Below are positions 51,238 through 55,912 of a stretch of DNA of 55,912 nt, piece by piece. Numbering within the stretch: position 1 is the first letter of the stretch; each line of letters begins with the position of its first letter. Both the position numbers and the translations under genes were made by a program. This DNA comes from JALYUA01 sp038203955 (GTDB lineage Bacteria > Acidobacteriota > Thermoanaerobaculia > UBA5066 > Gp7-AA6). The notes beneath the pieces are model-generated. The model saw nothing but the letters and a program-made list of their open reading frames with translations. It was not told the origin of the DNA and searched no databases. The DNA is taken from the NCBI GenBank assembly GCA_038203955.1, contig JBBRDK010000013.1, positions 1 through 55,912 of the forward strand, read 5' to 3'.

Positions 51238-54075
51238 TTACGGCCTGACGTCCACCACCACCGTCCGCCACATCTTGACCGCGACGCCGTTCTTGGTCGC
51301 CGCTTTGAACTTTGAGGCGCGGACCGCGTCGACCACCGCCTCGTTGACTCCGCTCCGTGACGCGAGGCCCTGCTGGAGTCGCGCCTCGGAGACCTGGCCG
51401 TCTTCCGTCACCAGAACCAGCACGACGACTTTCCCGTTCAGCCGCTGCTGGCGCGCGATCGCCGGGTAGGCGACCCGTGGGGTCGACAGCAGGCTCGGCT
51501 CGACGACGCCGGCGCCCGGGCCGACGAGGTCTCCGCGCGAGATTTCCTCCTTCGCCTCGGCGCGCGCGGGCGGGGCCCGCGTCGGCGGGGGCGGAACCGC
51601 GGTCGGCTCCGGCGGGCTCTCGCGCGGCGCCGGCTCCTGCTGCCGGGCGGGCTCGGCCGCGGGCTCGCGAACCGTGACGGGGGGCACCGGGGGCGCCTCC
51701 CCGACCTTCTTCGCGACGGCGGCGGGTGCCGTTTCTTTCGCCGGTTTTTGAGCCTCGATCTTCTGGAGCTCCTTGCGGCGGGCCGCGAGCTGGCGCTGCA
51801 CCTCCTCTTCGATCGCCTTCGGATCGACGCCCGCCGCCGGAGTCACGGCGGACGGGAGCGGCGCGGCGGTCGGCGCGGCCGCGGGAACGGCCGTAGGCCT
51901 GATCGCGACGGGAGCGGCCGCCGACGGGCGGCGCGTCAGCCACACGGCGAGTCCGACGAGGAGGAGGACTGCGATCGCGATCATCGTGTAGAGCGGGACG
52001 CGGCTCTTGCGCTCCGTCTCGAGCTTCTTCGGCGAGAAAGAACCGAACACTCCGGAGTTCGTGGGTTCCTTCTTCGAAGGAGGCGCCGGCACGACGGCCT
52101 CCGGCGCGAGACTCTGCGGAGGAATGACGAGCTTCGGCGTCGAGCCCGTCCGCCGGACCACGGGAGCGCCCTTCGACTTTCTCTTTCGCTCCGGCTCGAG
52201 CGGGGCGTCTTGCGACGCCTCGCGATCGCGCGACTCCTGCCGCGCGCTCTCCTCCGCCTGCAGCCGGTGAAGGTAGATCGCCAGATCCGCGCTGCCCGGC
52301 GCGGGCGTGTAGGAGTACAGGACGCCTTCGAGGTCGCGGAGCATGTCGGAGGTGATCCCGTAACGCTCCTCCGGCTCGCGGGCGAGCGCCTTCAGGACGA
52401 GGGCGTCCAACGCCTTCGGGACCTCGGGATTCAGCGTCGAAGGCGCGACGATCTGGGCCGCCCGCACCTTCTCGAGCACCGACAGGTCCGTATCGCCCCG
52501 GAAGAGCTTCTGTTCCGCCAGCATTTCGAAGAGGACGCAGCCGAGCGAGAAAATGTCGCTGCGGCGGTCGATCGGGCGTCCCCACGCCTGTTCCGGAGAC
52601 ATGTACTGGACTTTCCCCTTCAGGGCCCCGGACTGGGTCTGCGACGCCTTCGACGCGGCCTTCGCGATTCCGAAGTCGCAGAGCTTGATGTCGCCTTCAT
52701 AGGAAATGAGGATGTTGGGCGGAGAGACGTCGCGGTGGACGACGTTCAACTCGCGACCCTCGCCGTCCCGCCGCCGATGCGCGTAGTCGAGCGCCGCCGC
52801 GATCTTCGAGGCGATGAACACCGCCAGCGGCACGGGGAGCGGCGTTCCGAAATCGCGCGCGGACTGGAGGAGGGAGCGGAGATCTCTCCCGTCCACGAAC
52901 TCCATCGCGATGAAGTAGCCGCCCGCCTCGATCTTCCCGAGGTCGAAGATGTGAACGATGTTCGGATGATTCAGCTGCGCGGCGAGCTTCGCCTCGTCGG
53001 CGAACATCGTGATGAACTCGTCGTTGTCGGCGAGGTGGGGAAGGATCTTCTTGATGGCGACGATCTTCTGGAACCCCTCGACGCCGGACCGCCGCGCCTT
53101 CGACAGCTCGGCCATTCCGCCCGAGGCGATCTTCTCCAGCACCTCGTACTGCCCGAACTGGTCCGGGCCCGACGAGATCACGGGATGAGGCTCGGAGGAT
53201 CGAGGGGGGGCGGACGGCGCGGCCGCGAGGGGCGGCGGCGAAGCGCGGAAGACCGGCGGAGCGGGCGCCGGGGGCGGAGTCTCCACCTTGATGCCGAACT
53301 CGGAGGTCGCGTCCGGCGCGGGCCTCGGCCGGGCGGGCGGCGTCTTCAGGCCGGAGAGCGTGTCCGAGATCATCCGGTCGATGTCCGCGTCGGTCGAGAA
53401 CCGAGGCGCGGCCGGAGAGGCTCCGCCGGAAAACGCCATTGGCGGCGGAGGCGGAGGCGGCGCGATCGGACGGCGCGTCGCGGCACGGTCGACCATTCCG
53501 GAGAGAGTCTCGCGGAGGCGCTTCTCGATCTGCTCCTCTGCCGTCATCGGAGGCATGACCGCTCGCGGCGGCGTCACTTCGGAGAACGATCGCTCCCTCG
53601 CGACGTCCTCCAGAACGTCCGAAAAGATGTCGTCCGACGTCAGCGCCGGCTGGGCCGCGGCGATCTCGGAGGTGGGGATCCGCATCGTCCGGGCTCCCGC
53701 CTCTCCGGAGTCGAGCGCGGAACGCACGGCGCCGAGGAATCCCTCGTCCGTGTAAGGCCGCACGACGATGTCGAACGCTCCCACACGTTGCGCGTCCGCC
53801 TTGGGGTTCGAGCCGTGGTAGCCGGAGACGACGAGGAGGATCGGCGGGGCGGTCGCTCCCCCCTTCCGTCGGATCTCCCGGATGACCTCGGCGCTCGGAA
53901 GGCGGGGAAGCATCCCCCCGAGGACGACCAGGTCGAATGATGACCCCCCCGCGAGAGTGAGCCCCTCTTCCCCGTCCTTGGCGACGGTGACGGCGTATTC
54001 GGGGGAAGGAAGAAGAGTCCGCACACGCTCCACCGAGCGCGGCTCGTAGTCGATCAGGAGGACCTTTTTTACCAT
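51238..54075 (-). CDS. Pseudo-receiver/Ser-Thr kinase/TonB fusion (945 aa)
   Basis: From ATG 54075, residues 1-120 form a receiver fold whose phospho-acceptor position is G53 (VVLGGMLP) and whose Lys is replaced by Arg (VVRPYTDE), so it cannot be phosphorylated in the usual way. After a Pro-rich linker the Hanks-type kinase (about 300-570) has VAIKK, HRDVSPPN, CDFGIAK and MSPEQAWG. A single membrane helix (about 690-710) and a Pro/Ala/Glu-rich periplasmic stretch lead to a TonB C-terminal domain (about 860-945, YPAIARQQRLNGKVVV). Cytoplasmic kinase and periplasmic TonB parts are thus joined across the inner membrane. It is divergent from yebC. Confidence 0.9.
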   Translation of the reverse strand: MVKKVLLIDYEPRSVERVRTLLPSPEYAVTVAKDGEEGLTLAGGSSFDLVVLGGMLPRLPSAEVIREIRRKGGATAPPILLVVSGYHGSNPKADAQRVGAFDIVVRPYTDEGFLGAVRSALDSGEAGARTMRIPTSEIAAAQPALTSDDIFSDVLEDVARERSFSEVTPPRAVMPPMTAEEQIEKRLRETLSGMVDRAATRRPIAPPPPPPPMAFSGGASPAAPRFSTDADIDRMISDTLSGLKTPPARPRPAPDATSEFGIKVETPPPAPAPPVFRASPPPLAAAPSAPPRSSEPHPVISSGPDQFGQYEVLEKIASGGMAELSKARRSGVEGFQKIVAIKKILPHLADNDEFITMFADEAKLAAQLNHPNIVHIFDLGKIEAGGYFIAMEFVDGRDLRSLLQSARDFGTPLPVPLAVFIASKIAAALDYAHRRRDGEGRELNVVHRDVSPPNILISYEGDIKLCDFGIAKAASKASQTQSGALKGKVQYMSPEQAWGRPIDRRSDIFSLGCVLFEMLAEQKLFRGDTDLSVLEKVRAAQIVAPSTLNPEVPKALDALVLKALAREPEERYGITSDMLRDLEGVLYSYTPAPGSADLAIYLHRLQAEESARQESRDREASQDAPLEPERKRKSKGAPVVRRTGSTPKLVIPPQSLAPEAVVPAPPSKKEPTNSGVFGSFSPKKLETERKSRVPLYTMIAIAVLLLVGLAVWLTRRPSAAAPVAIRPTAVPAAAPTAAPLPSAVTPAAGVDPKAIEEEVQRQLAARRKELQKIEAQKPAKETAPAAVAKKVGEAPPVPPVTVREPAAEPARQQEPAPRESPPEPTAVPPPPTRAPPARAEAKEEISRGDLVGPGAGVVEPSLLSTPRVAYPAIARQQRLNGKVVVLVLVTEDGQVSEARLQQGLASRSGVNEAVVDAVRASKFKAATKNGVAVKMWRTVVVDVRP

Positions 54076-54152
54076 CCGGTGGTGATTTTTCTGGAGAGTC
54101 CCTCGAATGATAGCAGGCGGCCGTCGCGGACGCCCGGTGCGAGCTGGCTTCG

Positions 54153-54178
54153 CCACCGGCGAGCGGCTCGCCCGGTGG
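54153..54178. other. Strong hairpin in the divergent region
   Basis: CCACCGG-CGAG pairs with CTCG-CCCGGTGG, with one bulge and a CGG loop. It lies between the kinase-TonB gene and yebC and could be an operator or a leader structure. Confidence 0.4.
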
Positions 54179-54292
54179 GGCTCGACCGCTCGCCTGCTCC
54201 CTTCACGGGCGTCCGCTCCCGGTTGAGTCAGGGTGGCGTTTCGAGTCTCGGACGAAGGGGTGAGAGCCGGAGCGGGAGAGGGGCTCGTTACA

Positions 54293-54298
54293 TATAAT
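54293..54298 (+). promoter_or_regulatory. Candidate -10 box for yebC
   Basis: A perfect TATAAT lies 33 bases before the ATG at 54332. The leader carries a GGAGGAG ribosome site. Confidence 0.55.
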
Positions 54299-54331
54299 TC
54301 AGAGCTGGCGAACGACTGTCGGAGGAGCACC

Positions 54332-55063
54332 ATGTCCGGCCACAGCAAGTGGAGCACGATCAAACACAAGAAGGGCGCGGCGGATGCCAAGCGCGGCCGC
54401 ATCTTCACCAAGCTCATCAAGGAAATCACGATGGCGGCCCGGCTTGGCGGCGGCGCCCCCGAGAGCAACCCGCGGCTGCGAAAGGCCATCGACGACGCGA
54501 AGGCCGTCAACATGCCCGCGGACAACATCAAGCGCGCTCTCCAGCGCGGGACCGGCGAGCTCCCCGGCGTCAATTACGAAGAGGTGACCTACGAGGGGTA
54601 CGGACCCGGCGGGGTCGCCGTTCTGGTCGAGGCGATGACGGACAACAGGAACCGGACTCTGCCCGAGGTCCGCACGATCTTCTCGAAGAACGGCGGGAAC
54701 CTCGGCGAATCCGGCTCCGTCCGATTCCTCTTTCAGAAAAAGGGCTACATCGCCGTCGAGAAGGACAAGGCGACCGAAGACGCCGTCATGGAGGCCGCCA
54801 TCGAGGCGGGAGCGGAAGACGTCCGGTCGACCGAGCAGTACCACGAGGTGGTCACGGACCCCGACTCGTTCGCGGCCGTGAAGACGCACCTCGAAGAGAA
54901 GAAGATCCCCGTCGCCGTGGGCGAGCTTTCGATGATCCCGACGACCGAAGTGGAGCTCGACCAGCGAAAGGCCGATCAGATGATGAAGCTGATGGAGGCC
55001 CTCGAAGACCACGATGACGTGCAGCACGTCTGGGCGAACTTCGACTTCGAGGAACCCGAATAG
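54332..55063 (+). CDS. yebC: YebC/PmpR-family regulatory protein
   Basis: The 243-residue protein begins SGHSKWSTIKHKKGAADA, the family signature. It continues with IFTKLIKEITMAAR, NPRLRKAIDDAKAVNMP, YGPGGVAVLVEAMTDNRNRT and the C-terminal DVQHVWANFDF. Bacterial members act as transcriptional regulators or relieve ribosome stalling on proline-rich tracts, and mitochondrial TACO1 is related. GGAGGAG sets the start. The yebC-ruvC order is conserved in many bacteria. Confidence 0.97.
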   Translation: MSGHSKWSTIKHKKGAADAKRGRIFTKLIKEITMAARLGGGAPESNPRLRKAIDDAKAVNMPADNIKRALQRGTGELPGVNYEEVTYEGYGPGGVAVLVEAMTDNRNRTLPEVRTIFSKNGGNLGESGSVRFLFQKKGYIAVEKDKATEDAVMEAAIEAGAEDVRSTEQYHEVVTDPDSFAAVKTHLEEKKIPVAVGELSMIPTTEVELDQRKADQMMKLMEALEDHDDVQHVWANFDFEEPE

Positions 55064-55064
55064 T

Positions 55065-55129
55065 TCTCCGTTGTCAGTTCTCAGTTTTCAGTTGAAGCGG
55101 ACGGCTGAGAGCTGGCGGCTGACAGCTCC
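55065..55129. repeat. Heptad tandem array 10
   Basis: TCAGTTC/TCAGTTT units, then GCTGAGA/GCTGGCG/GCTGACA units, lie between yebC and ruvC. They end CTCC next to the ruvC TTG start. Confidence 0.8.
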
Positions 55130-55609
55130 TTGAAGATCGTCGGTTTCGACCCGGGAACCATCGCCACCGGCTACGGCGTCGTCGTGTTCGACGAAGGCCG
55201 CCTCATCCTCGAGGCCTGCGGGGTCTTTCGGCCCGGAGCCGGCCTCTCGTTGTCGGCAAAGCTCGACATGCTCTCCTGCCGGGCGTCGGTGCTTCTGGAC
55301 GAATGCCGCCCGGCCGCCGTCTCGGTCGAAACGATCTTCGCGGGAAAAAACGTCGCGTCCGCCTTGAAGCTCGCGCACGCGCGCGGCGTCCTCCTCGCGG
55401 CCGCCGCGAAGCTCGGGATCCCCGTCTTCGAGTACGAGCCCCGGCTCGTTAAGAAGGCTCTCGTCGGTTATGGAAACGCGGAAAAGCCCCAGGTCCGCTC
55501 GATGGTCCTGTCGCTGCTCGCCCGCCAGCGCAGCCGCGTCCCGCTCGACGCCGCCGACGCGCTCGCGGTCGCGATATGCCACATTCACGGGGGAGGCGCG
55601 AGGCGGTAG
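55130..55609 (+). CDS. ruvC: RuvC Holliday-junction endonuclease
   Basis: The 159-residue RNase H-fold enzyme has the first catalytic Asp in VGFDPGTIATGYG, Glu in VSVETIFAGKN and the C-terminal Asp pair in LDAADALAVAICH. It resolves Holliday junctions with RuvAB. ruvA and ruvB do not follow directly; a repeat array and a DUF4388 gene do. The TTG start directly follows array 10 and has no visible ribosome site. Confidence 0.97.
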   Translation: MKIVGFDPGTIATGYGVVVFDEGRLILEACGVFRPGAGLSLSAKLDMLSCRASVLLDECRPAAVSVETIFAGKNVASALKLAHARGVLLAAAAKLGIPVFEYEPRLVKKALVGYGNAEKPQVRSMVLSLLARQRSRVPLDAADALAVAICHIHGGGARR

Positions 55610-55632
55610 GCGGTAGGCGCGAGGCGGACGGG
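55604..55632. repeat. GGCGGTA-type repeat after ruvC
   Basis: A short run of GAGGCGGTAGGCGGTAGGC repeats starts at the ruvC stop codon and continues into the palindromic element. Confidence 0.6.
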
Positions 55633-55701
55633 AGCCGGGAAACGGGAGCCGAGCGACCAACGGGAGCGAGACGGCCGCGGTACTCCGCGGTCAACTAGAT
55701 C
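55633..55701 (-). repeat. Palindrome-centred dispersed element, copy B
   Basis: This is the inverted copy of the unit at 47271-47338, containing CCGCGGTACTCCGCGG and ending TCAACTAGATC. It differs from copy A at about three positions, and its distal end abuts heptad array 11 just as copy A abuts array 9. Confidence 0.9.
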
Positions 55702-55746
55702 GAAACTCTCAACTCCCAACTCCCAACTCTCAACTCTTAACTCTCC
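55702..55746. repeat. Heptad tandem array 11
   Basis: TCTCAAC/TCCCAAC/TCTTAAC units lie between the palindromic element and the promoter region of the DUF4388 gene. Confidence 0.8.
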
Positions 55747-55779
55747 GCGCCAACCCTGCTAGCATCCCGGCCCACAACC

Positions 55780-55912
55780 ATGTCCTTCCAAGGCTCTATC
55801 CAGGAGCTCCCCGTTCCCGACATCATTCAGCTGGTTTCGGTCTCCGGGAAGACGGGGCTGTTCACGCTGATCCGCGGGACCGAACGCGGCCAGATCTTTC
55901 TCAAGAACGGGC
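55780..55912 (+). CDS. DUF4388 (PATAN-like) protein, 3'-truncated
   Basis: From the ATG at 55780 the frame reads SFQGSIQELPVPDIIQLVSV, continues KTGLFTL and runs into the window edge after 44 residues. This is the typical start of DUF4388 domains, found N-terminal in many signalling proteins of Acidobacteriota, Myxococcota and Deinococcus relatives. The rest of the protein is unseen. Confidence 0.8.
   Translation, partial: MSFQGSIQELPVPDIIQLVSVSGKTGLFTLIRGTERGQIFLKNG

Noticed and set aside
51748..53940. Plus-strand frame of 730 codons opposite the kinase-TonB gene
   Set aside because: It is an antisense shadow with runs of Arg and Gly and no ribosome site.

Overview
The window is uniformly high-GC bacterial chromosome, densely packed on both strands. 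LpxC and TonB-type proteins point to an outer-membrane (Gram-negative) cell. The mix of NtrYX with a DUF4390 protein, a DUF4388 protein, a kinase-TonB fusion, many receiver proteins and frequent TTG/GTG starts resembles Acidobacteriota (Thermoanaerobaculia-like). That assignment is an inference from gene content only; no rRNA or marker phylogeny is possible here.

Layout. 1-6.2 kb: two large hybrid histidine kinases (the first a poly-HAMP protein cut by the window edge). 6.2-11.6 kb: Tat-exported amidase, small secreted proteins, two stand-alone receiver proteins, a Crp/Fnr regulator and two small zinc-ribbon proteins. 11.6-14.5 kb: a sparse stretch with a cysteine-rich small protein, a frameshifted tautomerase, two unknown envelope proteins and tRNA-Lys(CTT). 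14.6-19.8 kb: ThiS with a coupled unknown protein, uvrA and a MarC-type membrane protein. 20-25.9 kb: a REC/4xPAS/GGDEF/EAL protein, a GNAT acetyltransferase, smpB and an HD-GYP protein. 26.1-31.2 kb: lpxC and the DUF4390-NtrY-NtrX operon. 31.3-36.9 kb: glutamate formimidoyltransferase, a TPR membrane protein, an RDD protein and NAD synthetase. 37-43.3 kb: methyltransferase, GT2 glycosyltransferase, then a PLP enzyme, a CDP-alcohol phosphotransferase and a LicC-like nucleotidyltransferase, facing a polytopic GT-C-like protein. 43.3-48.2 kb: glyA, folC-dgt, accD. 48.2-51.1 kb: a BtuFCD-type importer. 51.2-55.9 kb: a pseudo-receiver/Ser-Thr kinase/TonB fusion, yebC, ruvC and a truncated DUF4388 gene.

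Themes. (1) Signalling is unusually dense: phosphorelay, c-di-GMP synthesis and breakdown, sigma-54 control and Ser/Thr phosphorylation, with several receiver domains lacking key residues. (2) Many operon junctions are 4-base stop/start overlaps of the form NTGA, most with TTG or GTG as the start. (3) Most intergenic gaps between uncoupled genes carry degenerate tandem repeats with a strict 7-base period. Two of these arrays sit beside an inverted pair of a palindrome-centred element of about 68 bases. (4) The PLP enzyme/CDP-alcohol phosphotransferase/nucleotidyltransferase trio could form a short Kennedy-type route to a phospho-alcohol head group.
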